DNA from: Bradyrhizobium betae
Lineage (GTDB): Bacteria; Pseudomonadota; Alphaproteobacteria; Rhizobiales; Xanthobacteraceae
Direction of reading: 5' to 3'
DNA length: 64,000 nucleotides
NCBI RefSeq assembly: GCF_004123905.1
Contig: NZ_MZXW01000037.1
Span: forward strand, 28,727 to 92,726
Translations under genes and position numbers: made by a program
Shown: positions 18,754-27,047 of the stretch, piece after piece
Layout of the letters: each line of letters begins with the position of its first letter
Position numbering within the stretch: position 1 is the stretch's first letter
The notes under the pieces: model-generated
The model's database searches: none
Seen by the model: the letters and a program-made list of their open reading frames with translations, nothing else
What the model was told of the DNA's origin: nothing

Positions 18754-20328
18754 TCACGAATGCTGCGCCACCACGGCCGGGCGGGCCTGGGGCTGCGGCA
18801 CGATATCGACCGACCAGAGGTCGCGGTTGTCGACGTCTTTCAGCGTCACCGTCATCACGCCGCTGGCGCCGTCGATGTCGACGCGGCCGAAGAACTGCAG
18901 GCCGAAGCAGGGCGCCAGATTCTCGCCCTGCGCCTCGCTGCAGCCGTTCTGGTACATCGCGACCGGGCCAAAGGTGTTGTCGAGCTCGCCCGGGCCCCAA
19001 CTGCCGGCATGGAGCGGTCCGGAAACGAACTCCCAAAACGGCTCGAACTCCTGGAATTGGGCCTTGTTCGGATCGTAATAGTGCGCGGCGGTGTAGTGCA
19101 TGTCGGCGGTGAGCCAGACGATGTTGCGCACGCCCGCGCGCTTGATGGACCCGAGCAAATCGGCGATCTCGTGCTCGCGCCGGTCGGGCGCACCATTGCC
19201 GAGCGCGACGGCGTCCATGCTGACCAGGCCGATCGGCAGGTCGGCCGCGATCACCTTCCAGGTTGCGCGCGAGGCAGCAAGTTCCCGCTTCAGCCAGGCG
19301 AGCTGTTCGGCGCCGAGAATCCAGCCGCCGTGGTCGTCGCCCTTGTTCCAGCTGTCGTCGCGATAGCTGCGCATGTCGATCATGAAGACGTCGAGCAGCG
19401 GACCGTAGGCGATCTTGCGATAGACCCGGTCCTTTCGCGGGCCGATGTCGCGGATCGGCATGAAGTCGAAGAAGGCGCGGCGCGCGCGCGCGACCAGGCG
19501 CGGCGTGCCGTCGTCCTCATGGCCAGCTTCGTCGAAGCTGCCCGTCGGCGACCAGTCGTTGGTGACCTCGTGGTCGTCCCACTGCGCGAACATCGGGACG
19601 TCTGCGTGGAAGGCGCGAAAATGCTCGTCGAGATGATTGTATTTGTAGTTGCCGCGGAACTGCGCCAGCGTGTGCGCGACCTCGGCTTTTTCCTCGGTCA
19701 CCAGATTGCGCCAGGTCTCGCCGTTCGGCAGCTTCTGCTCGGAGGGGATGGTGCAGTCGGCGTAGATATGGTCGCCGGAGTGGATGAAGAAGTCCGGGCG
19801 ATTATCGAGCATGGTGCGATAGCTGCGATAGCCGCCGCGCGCGATGTCGATGCCCCAGCCCTGCCCCGCGACGTCGCCGGACCACACGAACGAGATCGAC
19901 TTACCCGCGGCCGGCGCCGTGCGGAAATGTCCGGTGCGGCTTTCGCCGGCGATGCCGGTGGCGACGTCGTCGAACCGAACGCGATAGAAGATGTCCTGCC
20001 CGGACGGCAGATCGTCGAGCTGCAGCTTTGCGGTGAAGTCGGCATCGGGCAGCGCGTCGCGGGAAGCCGACGCAATGATCGTCTTGAAGCTTTCGACGGT
20101 CGAGTACTGCACCTGCATCCGCGCGGGTCGATCCGCGCGCGCCCAGATCATGGCCGAGCCATCCGAGACATCGCCGGACTGGATACCGCCGGCGATCTGC
20201 GGACGGTCGGCGGCGCGGCTGAGGGATGGCTTTGCGAGCGTGCCGAGCGAAGCAACGGCGAGGCTTGAGGTCGAGCGGACCAGGAATTGTCGCCGGGTCC
20301 ATGCGCGCGAGGCGCGGAGCGATGCCAT
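18754..20328 (-). CDS. phoD: alkaline phosphatase D / PhoD-like phosphodiesterase, Tat-exported
   Basis: 524 residues. The N-terminus has a twin-arginine signal TRRQFLVRS followed by a hydrophobic stretch, so it is exported folded to the periplasm. The phosphodiesterase metal-site motifs are GDHIYADCT near residue 185, QWDDHEVTNDW near 250, FMIDMRSYR near 310 and WLTADMHYTAAHYYDP near 405. PhoD hydrolyses phosphate mono- and diesters and is usually induced by phosphate starvation; no clear Pho box was found here. Confidence 0.9.
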   Translation of the reverse strand: MASLRASRAWTRRQFLVRSTSSLAVASLGTLAKPSLSRAADRPQIAGGIQSGDVSDGSAMIWARADRPARMQVQYSTVESFKTIIASASRDALPDADFTAKLQLDDLPSGQDIFYRVRFDDVATGIAGESRTGHFRTAPAAGKSISFVWSGDVAGQGWGIDIARGGYRSYRTMLDNRPDFFIHSGDHIYADCTIPSEQKLPNGETWRNLVTEEKAEVAHTLAQFRGNYKYNHLDEHFRAFHADVPMFAQWDDHEVTNDWSPTGSFDEAGHEDDGTPRLVARARRAFFDFMPIRDIGPRKDRVYRKIAYGPLLDVFMIDMRSYRDDSWNKGDDHGGWILGAEQLAWLKRELAASRATWKVIAADLPIGLVSMDAVALGNGAPDRREHEIADLLGSIKRAGVRNIVWLTADMHYTAAHYYDPNKAQFQEFEPFWEFVSGPLHAGSWGPGELDNTFGPVAMYQNGCSEAQGENLAPCFGLQFFGRVDIDGASGVMTVTLKDVDNRDLWSVDIVPQPQARPAVVAQHS

Positions 20329-20463
20329 TCAGGAAACCTTCGTCGAATCGCGACGGAAGGTGCCTGCGCCGTTTGACTCCTACCCTTACGGTTTCTTGAC
20401 TCCACGCCTACGGTTTTGCGACGTGCGGATGACGCGCACGGCCCCAGCGGAGGCGAACGGTGC

Positions 20464-20632
20464 ACTCCCTCGCCCCGCTTGCGGGGTCGCGACGAGCTTC
20501 GCTCGCGCTGAGAGGGTTGGGGTGAGGGGGAGTCTCCGCGGGGACGGTGAGAGTCGGACTCGCGGAGAGCCCCTCACCCGGAATCCGCGCTACGCGCAAA
20601 TTCCGGCCTCTCCCCGCACGCGGGGAGAGGCG
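20464..20632. repeat. intergenic palindromic repeat cluster, Bradyrhizobium type
   Basis: Within the 320-base gap 20329-20650. The part at 20464-20540 has arms such as CCCTCGCCCCGC; the part at 20565-20632 contains CCTCTCCCCGCACGCGGGGAGAGG, read as two 10-base arms around a short loop. No coding potential is believed in the gap. Confidence 0.7.
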
Positions 20633-20650
20633 AAGAAGCAGCTGCGTGCC

Positions 20651-21070
20651 TCAACGCTTCCAGTTGCAGATGCCGCCGGACCGGCACGGCCAGGTCTGGA
20701 TGCGGGTATCCATCGCCTGTGCGTCGAGCGGATTGCCGTGGCGATGGGCGAGCCTGGTGCGTGCTGCGCCACGCGGCTGCGCGGGCTTGACGTGCGCGAC
20801 CTTCGGCTCGGCCACGTGCACGCGTTCGGCGGCGACCTTCTTCGGCACGTCGACCGGCTCGGCACGCGCCTGCGCCTCGTTGCCGCCCTTCGCTTCCAGC
20901 GCGACCGGCGCGAACTGCGTCTCAGGTCCGAGCCGCTTCGGTGACAGCACGGCCTTGGAGAGATCGAGACCGAAATATTCGTCAGGCTTGTACTCGTCAG
21001 CGCGCGCAACACCGCCCCCTGCGAGCACGAGGGCGACGGCAGCTGCAAAAGGAACGCTCTTCAGGACCAC
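20651..21070 (-). CDS. secreted hypothetical protein
   Basis: 139 residues starting at GTG, with AGGAGG 5 bases before it. The signal peptide ends GGGVARA (near residue 24), followed by DEYKPDEYFGLDLSKAVLSP. The middle is Ala/Val/Pro/Lys-rich and low-complexity; the end TWPCRSGGICNW has two Cys residues that may pair. No known function. Confidence 0.65.
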   Translation of the reverse strand: MVLKSVPFAAAVALVLAGGGVARADEYKPDEYFGLDLSKAVLSPKRLGPETQFAPVALEAKGGNEAQARAEPVDVPKKVAAERVHVAEPKVAHVKPAQPRGAARTRLAHRHGNPLDAQAMDTRIQTWPCRSGGICNWKR

Positions 21071-21178
21071 GGACGCCTCCTGAAATTGATTATCTGAGAG
21101 GTAATTTACCTCTATTTAGGAGGCGTCGCGCGCAATTCCAGCGGTCAAGTGCCGCATTGGTTAAGAAGTTTGGCCATG

Positions 21179-22180
21179 TCAGGCGACCTTTTTTGCCATC
21201 CCCGTTCCATCCAGGAACCCCAACAGCCGGCTGCGGATGATCTGTTCCGCCTCGCCCATGATGCGATCCACGAGTTCCTTGCAGCTGGGGATGTCGTGGA
21301 TGAGCCCTGCGACCATGCCGCAGCTCCAGGCGCCCGCATCCATCTGCCCCTCCAGCATGATCCTGGGATAGACACCCGCGACCTGATCGTGGATGTCGTC
21401 GATCTTGAGCTTGTCGCCCTTCTCGTGCTCGATCTCGAGCAGGCGATCGACGTTGGCGTTCTTCAGCACGCGCTCGGTGTTGCGCAGGCTCCGCATGATC
21501 AGGCGGGTATCGAGTTCAGTCGCCGCGACCAGCGCGTTCTTCACGTTCTGATGGACAGGAGCTTCCTTGGTGGCGATGAAGCGTGTGCCCATGTTCATGC
21601 CGGCCGCGCCCAGCGACAGGGCAGCTACGAGGCTGCGTCCGTCGGCCATGCCGCCGGAGGCGACGAACGGGATCTTCAACTCCTCCGCCGCACGCGGCAG
21701 CAGGATCATGTTCGGGATGTCGTCCTCGCCGGGATGACCGCCGCACTCAAAACCATCGACGCTGACGGCGTCGCAGCCGATGCGCTCGGCCTTCAATGAG
21801 TGACGCACCGAGGTGCATTTGTGGATCACCTTGATGCCGGCGGCCTTCAGTGCCGGCATGTATTGCTCGGGACTGCGGCCCGCGGTCTCCACCGCCTTGA
21901 TGCCACCTTCGACGATCGCGGCGATATATTCCGGATAAGGCGGCGCGGCGAAGGTTGGCAGGAAGGTCAGATTCACGCCGAACGGCTTGTCGGTCATGTC
22001 GCGACAGCGCGCGATCTCTTTCGCCAGCAGCTCCGGTGTCTTCTGCGTGAGACCGGTGATGATGCCGAGCCCGCCGGCATTGGATACGGCAGCCGCCAGC
22101 TCGGCAAAGCCGACGAAATGCATGCCGCCCTGGATGATGGGATGCTCGATGCCGAACAGCTCGGTGATCGCGGTCTTCAC
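21179..22180 (-). CDS. nitronate monooxygenase (2-nitropropane dioxygenase family)
   Basis: 333 residues starting at GTG with GGGAGG upstream. FMN-binding TIM barrel: HPIIQGGMHFVGFAELA near residue 12, GGLGIITG, a central DGFECGGHPGEDD with the catalytic His, ASGGMADGRS and MNMGTRFIAT for phosphate binding. Oxidises alkyl nitronates with O2, or may act on related compounds. It is in line with the SDR gene upstream, 62 bases apart, possibly one unit. Confidence 0.88.
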   Translation of the reverse strand: MKTAITELFGIEHPIIQGGMHFVGFAELAAAVSNAGGLGIITGLTQKTPELLAKEIARCRDMTDKPFGVNLTFLPTFAAPPYPEYIAAIVEGGIKAVETAGRSPEQYMPALKAAGIKVIHKCTSVRHSLKAERIGCDAVSVDGFECGGHPGEDDIPNMILLPRAAEELKIPFVASGGMADGRSLVAALSLGAAGMNMGTRFIATKEAPVHQNVKNALVAATELDTRLIMRSLRNTERVLKNANVDRLLEIEHEKGDKLKIDDIHDQVAGVYPRIMLEGQMDAGAWSCGMVAGLIHDIPSCKELVDRIMGEAEQIIRSRLLGFLDGTGMAKKVA

Positions 22181-22242
22181 GTAGGGGCCTCCCGGATTTC
22201 GGTTTGTATTGGGATCAGTCTAGCCGCAGTCTCGTGCCGCGG

Positions 22243-22980
22243 TCACCATTTCTCTCCGAACGGGCGGATCTCCATCTCGAAGGTCCAGGCGCTCTTGGGC
22301 TGCTGGTAGAGCTGCCAATAGGACTCAGCGACAGCCGACGGCGGCATCAGGAGATCCGGATTGTCGAGCGCATCGGGCCCGAGCGCTTCGAGCCGGCGCT
22401 GCCGCACCCATTCTGTGTCGACGCCGGAATCGATGATGAGATGGGCGACGTGAATGTTCTTCGGCCCGAGCTCCCGCGCCATCGCCTGCGCCACGGCGCG
22501 CAAGCCGAACTTGGCGCTGGCGAAGGCGGCAAAGCCGCTGCCGCCACGCAAGGACGCGGTCGCGCCGGTGAAGAAGATCTTGCCGCCACCGCGCGGCAGC
22601 ATCAGCCGCGCCGCCTCGCGGCCCGCGAGGAAGCCGGAATAGCAGACCATCTCCCACACCTTTCGGAAGACGCGCTCCGTGGTGTCGAGAACAGGGAAAT
22701 TGACGTTGGCGCCGACATTGAAGATGCAGACTTCCAGCGGCGCGTGCTTGTCAGCGTCGTTGAGGAAGGAGATGACTTCCTCCTCCTTCCGCGCATCGAG
22801 CGAGCGCGCCTGGATCTCGCCGCCGGCGGCCTCGATGTCCTTCACCAGTGGCGCCAGCTTGTCGCCGTTGCGGCGGCCGGCGAAAATCGAAAATCCCTCG
22901 ACGGCAAATTTCTTGGCGATCTCGGAGCCGATGAAATCGCCGGCCCCGATAACGGCGGCTGTCGCGTTTCGCTTGGGCAA
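22243..22980 (-). CDS. atypical SDR-family protein lacking the catalytic Ser and Tyr
   Basis: 245 residues from a TTG with GAGGAGG five bases before it; the ATG at 23001 has no ribosome binding site. The nucleotide motif is GAGDFIG instead of TGxxxGIG. In the active-site block the usual Tyr-x3-Lys reads FASAK, and the position 13 residues earlier is Ala rather than Ser, so normal dehydrogenase chemistry looks impossible. The Asn region is NVGAN. It may be a binding protein or use other chemistry (inference). A palindromic operator lies upstream. Confidence 0.75.
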   Translation of the reverse strand: MPKRNATAAVIGAGDFIGSEIAKKFAVEGFSIFAGRRNGDKLAPLVKDIEAAGGEIQARSLDARKEEEVISFLNDADKHAPLEVCIFNVGANVNFPVLDTTERVFRKVWEMVCYSGFLAGREAARLMLPRGGGKIFFTGATASLRGGSGFAAFASAKFGLRAVAQAMARELGPKNIHVAHLIIDSGVDTEWVRQRRLEALGPDALDNPDLLMPPSAVAESYWQLYQQPKSAWTFEMEIRPFGEKW

Positions 22981-23022
22981 GGTCGCCTCCTCGATGAGCA
23001 TGTGACTGCAGCGAAGGCTATA

Positions 23023-23037
23023 GTTCTAAAATAGAAC
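23023..23037. promoter_or_regulatory. palindromic operator candidate upstream of the atypical SDR gene
   Basis: Perfect inverted repeat GTTCTA-AAA-TAGAAC. It sits between the SDR gene and a remnant of an HxlR-type regulator pointing the other way, the classic place for the operator of a divergent regulator (inference). Confidence 0.55.
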
Positions 23038-23113
23038 CGTCAAACCGCGCGCGACCTAATGTGCTGGCAAATAGTATTGATCATTCAAGTCAGTTCCTGG
23101 GGCGACACCCCAC

Positions 23114-23269
23114 ATGGGCGACGAGCGCGGCCGCCCGCTGCTGCACGAGCACAAGACTTGCGGCAAGCTGTTCGATCCGGTGATGGTGTGCTCGGAATGC
23201 GGCGAGGTACTGCATGCCAAGCAGGTGCATGTGCATGGCGGGCCAGGGCGGAAGGAAGCGGTGGGGTGA
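23114..23269 (+). pseudogene. C-terminal remnant of an HxlR-type winged-helix regulator
   Basis: The frame reads GRPLLHEHKTCGKLFDPVMV then CSECGEVLHAKQV and ends at 23269. This Cys-containing tail is what I know as the C-terminal extension of some Bradyrhizobium HxlR/MarR-like helix-turn-helix regulators. The frame is stopped by TGA at 23078 and nothing upstream encodes the winged helix, so only the last 51 codons remain. Probably a deletion between the operator and the tail. Confidence 0.6.
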
Positions 23270-23294
23270 GTCAGGTGGGCCACGCCTCTCACCC

Positions 23295-23381
23295 CGTCAT
23301 TGCGAGGAGCCCTTGCGACGAAGCAATTCAATCTACCTCCACGGAGAGATTCTGGATTGTTTCGCTGCGCTCGCAATGACG
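23295..23381. repeat. intergenic palindromic repeat, Bradyrhizobium type
   Basis: Outer arms CGTCATTGCGAG / CTCGCAATGACG with further partial pairing (CGAAGCAATTC with GGATTGTTTCG). Same family as the perfect copy at 63649-63728. Confidence 0.8.
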
Positions 23382-23401
23382 AAAGTGGCGGCGGCCCTGC
23401 C

Positions 23402-25021
23402 TCAATGCCCTCGCGACGGCGCGGCGAGATTGATCGGGCGCAGCACGGCGGCCGTGGGGATCATCAGCATCGCGACGATCGCAAGCGTCCAGAACACGTC
23501 GATATAGGCGAGGAAGTCGACCTGTTGCTGCAGGGTGCGGCCGACCCAGGCGACCGCCTGTGACGCCGCATCGCCTGCATTCGAGCCCTGGGCCTGGAAG
23601 TAGCGCGTCATGGAATCAATGGTTTGCTGGTAGCCGAGATCGGATGGCGCAGCATGCTCGATCAGGCGGCTCTGATGGAACTGCTGGCGTAGCGCCAGAA
23701 CAGTCTGTGCCAGCGCGACGCCCATCGATCCCCCGATGTTGCGGGCGACGTTGATCAGCGCGGAGGCCTGGTTGGTCTTGTCCGGCGGCACGCCGTCATA
23801 GGACGCGGTCGTCACCGGCAGGAACAGGAAGGGCAGACCGAGCGCGAGGAAGATGCGCGACGTCGCCGCATAGCCATAGGTAATGTCACCGGTCAGGCCG
23901 GTCAGATGCCACATCGAGAACGCAACAATCGCCGCGCCAAACATGATGAGATATTTCGGCTGCACCGTGCTGACGAGGCGGCCGACCACCGGCATCAGCA
24001 CCAATGTCGCAATGCCGCCGGGCGACAAAGCGAGCCCCGCCAGCATGGCCGTGTAATTCAGCTCGGTCTGGAGCAGTTGGGGCAAAAGCTGCGTCGTCGA
24101 GATCAGCACCGCGCCGGTGCCGAGCATGACCAGGAAGCACGCAGCGAACTGGCGGCGGCCGAGCAGACGCAAATCGACGATGGGATCTTCCCGCGTCAGC
24201 TCCCACGGGATCAGGGCGACGAGCGAGATCGCCGCGAGCACCGCGAAGAAAACGATCGTGTTGGAGCCGAACCAGTCGCTGCGCTGGCCTTCGTCGAGTA
24301 CGTATTCCAGCGAGCCGAGCCCGATCGCGACCAGCAGGAAGCCGACATAATCGACCCGCAGGCCCTTGCTCAGCAGCTTCGCCCTCTCCTCCTCCGCGCC
24401 CGACGGCTCCTTGACCAGCGTGCCGACCAGAAACAGCGAGAGTAGCCCCATCGGGACATTGATCAGGAACACCCAGTGCCAGGTATAGGTATCGGTGATC
24501 CAGCCGCCGAGGGTCGGGCCGACCACCGGCGCCACCACGACGGCGACGCCATAAATGGCAAAGGCCTGACCGCGCTTTTCGGGCGGGAAGGAATCGGCGA
24601 GGATCGCCTGCTCGCTCGTTGCCATGCCGCCACCGCCGAGACCTTGCAGGATGCGGAACAGCACCAGCGCCTCCAGATTCCAGGCGAAGCCGCACAGCAG
24701 CGAAGAGAACGTGAAGATCGCGACGCATATCATGTAGAAGCGCTTGCGGCCGATCACGGTCGAGAGCCAGCCCGAAATCGACAGCACGATGGCGTTGGCG
24801 ACGAGATAGCTGGTGATGACGTAGGTGCTCTCGTCGATGCCGACTGCAAGCCCGCCGGCGATGTGACGCAGCGCGACATTGGCGATGGTGGTGTCGAGCA
24901 CCTCCATGAAGGTCGCGATCGAAACCACGAAGGCGATCAGATAGGGATTGTGCCCGCCGGCCGCCGAGCGCTCCGGTGACCAGCCGCCAGCGGATGCGCC
25001 CTCTTGCGTCGCGTCCGTCAT
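23402..25021 (-). CDS. DHA2-family MFS drug efflux transporter (EmrB-like)
   Basis: 539 residues with about 14 hydrophobic segments, the DHA2 number. Motifs: LDTTIANVALRHIAG in the first helix (motif D1), SGWLSTVIGRKRFY (motif A), and GGWITDTYTWHWVFLINVP (motif C and following). It pumps hydrophobic toxic compounds with the membrane-fusion protein encoded upstream; the two genes overlap by four bases (ATGA), so they are translationally coupled. Confidence 0.9.
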   Translation of the reverse strand: MTDATQEGASAGGWSPERSAAGGHNPYLIAFVVSIATFMEVLDTTIANVALRHIAGGLAVGIDESTYVITSYLVANAIVLSISGWLSTVIGRKRFYMICVAIFTFSSLLCGFAWNLEALVLFRILQGLGGGGMATSEQAILADSFPPEKRGQAFAIYGVAVVVAPVVGPTLGGWITDTYTWHWVFLINVPMGLLSLFLVGTLVKEPSGAEEERAKLLSKGLRVDYVGFLLVAIGLGSLEYVLDEGQRSDWFGSNTIVFFAVLAAISLVALIPWELTREDPIVDLRLLGRRQFAACFLVMLGTGAVLISTTQLLPQLLQTELNYTAMLAGLALSPGGIATLVLMPVVGRLVSTVQPKYLIMFGAAIVAFSMWHLTGLTGDITYGYAATSRIFLALGLPFLFLPVTTASYDGVPPDKTNQASALINVARNIGGSMGVALAQTVLALRQQFHQSRLIEHAAPSDLGYQQTIDSMTRYFQAQGSNAGDAASQAVAWVGRTLQQQVDFLAYIDVFWTLAIVAMLMIPTAAVLRPINLAAPSRGH

Positions 25022-26154
25022 CGCACCCTGGTCCAGGGCACGACCGACATCCCGGGCCCGACCGGCAAATCGGCCGGCCAGTTGTCGACCACGATCTTCA
25101 CCGGCACGCGCTGTACCACCTTGACGTAATTGCCGGTGGCGTTCTCGGCCGGCAACAGGCTGAACGCGGTGCCCGAACCCGGCTGCACGGAATCGACGTG
25201 GCCTGTCAGCTTGCGGCCGGGATATGCATCGATGCGAATCTCGACCGGCTGGCCCGGACGCATGTCGTTGAGCTGCGTCTCCTTGTAATTGGCGACGATC
25301 CAGACCTCGTCAGGCACGAACATCATCAGGCTCTGGCCCGCGCTGACGAAGGTGCCCTTGGCGCCCGAGAGCTTGACGACGCGGCCGGACTGCGCCGCAA
25401 CGACGCTGGTGTACTGCAAATTCAGATTGGCCTGATCGAGCTGCGCCTGCGACTGCTGGAGTTGCGCCCTGGCGCCTTCGAGCTGCGCCTGCAGCGTCTT
25501 GATGCCGACTTGGGCCGAAGTCACCGCGGTCTTCGCGCGCTCGGTGTTGGCCTGCTGAGCCTGAAGATCGGAACGGGTCTGCTGCTGGCGTTGTACGGTG
25601 CCGGCGCCCTTCTCGACGAGATCTTCCGCGCGCTTGAACTCTTCCTGCGCGAACTGAAGCTGGGCTTGGGCTTGCTCGAGCTGCGCCTGTGCTTGCTTGA
25701 TCTGCTCCTGCTGCGACACGATCTGTGCTTCGACATTGTCGATGTTGGCCTTGGAGACCGCGAGTTGAGCCGTGGCCTGATCGATGGCGATGCGATAGTC
25801 GCGCTCGTCGATCTTGGCGATGAGATCGCCGGCGTTGACGTGCTGATTGTCAGTGACCGGGACGTCGGTCACGTAGCCCCCAACTTTTGAGGCCACGGAA
25901 AAGCTGCGCGCGGCGACGAAGGCGTCATCGGTGGATTCATAATGACGGATCGCCAGCCAATAAAGCAGGCCTCCGACGAGCGCCGCGATCAACACGACGG
26001 CGCCGACGGTGGCGAGCAGCCAATGCTCGCGAAGCCGCTCACGCAGCGACGGCGTCTTCGTTGGCTTCTGCTCCTCGGGGGACGTCTTTGGAGCTTCCTT
26101 CGCCCTCTGCGGCTGTTCCGCAGACGGCCCACGCTCCCGTGTCTGAGCATCCAC
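25018..26154 (-). CDS. HlyD-family membrane fusion protein (EmrA-like)
   Basis: 378 residues from GTG at 26154, with GAGAAAGG eight bases upstream; the open frame to 26466 is not needed. A Glu/Lys/Pro-rich cytoplasmic start is followed by one membrane helix (LLATVGAVVLIAALVGGLLYWLA), then the barrel and lipoyl halves around a long Gln/Ala-rich coiled coil (about residues 130-235), and PDEVWIVANYKETQL and GRKLTGHVDSVQPGSG near the end. It links the inner-membrane EmrB-like pump to an outer-membrane channel, not encoded here. Confidence 0.9.
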   Translation of the reverse strand: MDAQTRERGPSAEQPQRAKEAPKTSPEEQKPTKTPSLRERLREHWLLATVGAVVLIAALVGGLLYWLAIRHYESTDDAFVAARSFSVASKVGGYVTDVPVTDNQHVNAGDLIAKIDERDYRIAIDQATAQLAVSKANIDNVEAQIVSQQEQIKQAQAQLEQAQAQLQFAQEEFKRAEDLVEKGAGTVQRQQQTRSDLQAQQANTERAKTAVTSAQVGIKTLQAQLEGARAQLQQSQAQLDQANLNLQYTSVVAAQSGRVVKLSGAKGTFVSAGQSLMMFVPDEVWIVANYKETQLNDMRPGQPVEIRIDAYPGRKLTGHVDSVQPGSGTAFSLLPAENATGNYVKVVQRVPVKIVVDNWPADLPVGPGMSVVPWTRVR

Positions 26155-26285
26155 GGTGAACACCTTTCTCGGGACTGAACCGGCTGCGCGGCAGCAGAGC
26201 CGACCCGCGCGCCGCGAGCCTAACCGCAGCGTCGGAGCATGGTTCCGGCTGCGCGGAGCACCTCTGTCATTCGTGAACGCGCTGC

Positions 26286-26317
26286 CAAAAAGAAGCGCGG
26301 CACCGTCAGTGCCGCGC
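26286..26317 (-). terminator. rho-independent terminator (minus strand)
   Basis: Stem GCGCGGCAC / GTGCCGCGC with a five-base loop, followed on the minus strand by TTCTTTTTGG. It ends the PRC-barrel/52-residue protein unit before the efflux genes. Confidence 0.8.
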
Positions 26318-26347
26318 CCCTCTCGATTGTCGCCGTGGCGCACTTGC

Positions 26348-26506
26348 TCAGTGCGTCTTGGTCTCGTGCCACTTCTCGAGGTCGGGCTTTGCTTCGCCCG
26401 ACTTCTGTTCCTTCTCCGGATTACCCTTCCAGGGCTTATCGGTCTGGGCGTGCGATCCCCAGTCACTCTGGTGACGGGGATCGTCGGTGGGTCGTTCCTT
26501 GCTCAT
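26348..26506 (-). CDS. small hydrophilic protein (52 residues)
   Basis: 52 residues, very polar: it starts MSKERPTDDPRHQSDWG, continues with DKPWKGNPEKEQKS and ends KWHETKTH. No hydrophobic core, so probably intrinsically disordered. GGGAGA before the ATG and a terminator after the stop support a real gene. It follows the PRC-barrel gene by 24 bases and probably shares its EcfG-type promoter. Confidence 0.65.
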   Translation of the reverse strand: MSKERPTDDPRHQSDWGSHAQTDKPWKGNPEKEQKSGEAKPDLEKWHETKTH

Positions 26507-26530
26507 CGGATCTCCCTTTGGCCAAAGCTC

Positions 26531-26905
26531 TCAAGCGAAGGGAACGCCGTAGTAAGCATTGACGCCCCGCATTGTGGCGTCGTCGCCCCAGTTCCAGTCG
26601 CTGCGCTCACCATATTTCGGCGCGCCTTCCAGTGCCTTGGCGGTGATCCCGGTGACGTAGCCACCGAGCTCGGTGTCGTATTTGAGCGACTGCCAGGGCA
26701 ACGGATAGTGATCATTGCCGACGCCCAGAAAGCCGCCGAAACCGAGCACGGCGTAGGACACCCTTCCGCTTGTCTTGTCGATCATCACACGCTCGATCGA
26801 GCCGATCTTGTTCCGGTCTACGCCATAGACCGATGTTCCCTCGACCTTGTCGCTGCCGATCAGCCGGCCCGTCTCGCTGCGATCCAATTCGCCTTGATTC
26901 AGCAT
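26531..26905 (-). CDS. PRC-barrel domain protein
   Basis: 124 residues. GRLIGSDKVEGTSVYGVDRNK then IGSIERVMIDKTSGRVSYAVL is the PRC-barrel pattern, followed by LGVGNDHYPLPWQSLKYD and a short tail. PRC-barrel proteins bind partners in photosynthetic reaction centres, RNA processing and, in rhizobia, often belong to stress regulons. The ATG at 26905 is chosen although the frame runs to 26971. An EcfG-like promoter lies upstream. Confidence 0.85.
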   Translation of the reverse strand: MLNQGELDRSETGRLIGSDKVEGTSVYGVDRNKIGSIERVMIDKTSGRVSYAVLGFGGFLGVGNDHYPLPWQSLKYDTELGGYVTGITAKALEGAPKYGERSDWNWGDDATMRGVNAYYGVPFA

Positions 26906-26936
26906 GTTGTTGCTCCACTCAGCCAATGTGCGGATC

Positions 26937-26962
26937 AACTTGCGTGAAGGGGTGATCGTTCC
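26937..26962 (-). promoter_or_regulatory. EcfG-type promoter for the PRC-barrel gene
   Basis: On the minus strand GGAAC is followed after 17 bases by AGTT; the EcfG consensus is GGAAC-N16/17-CGTT. One mismatch in the -10. About 32 bases before the ATG at 26905. Confidence 0.5.
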
Positions 26963-26984
26963 AGAAGACACCTGCGACCAAACA

Positions 26985-27009
26985 GGAACATCGCCCGGAA
27001 CGGGCTGTT
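26985..27009 (+). promoter_or_regulatory. EcfG-type promoter for the ThDP-enzyme gene
   Basis: GGAAC, 16 bases, then TGTT. One mismatch to the EcfG -10 CGTT. The ATG at 27048 is 39 bases after the box. Divergent to the box at 26937-26962. Confidence 0.55.
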
Positions 27010-27047
27010 CTTCATTTCAAGATCAGAAAACCGGAAGCCATACCACG

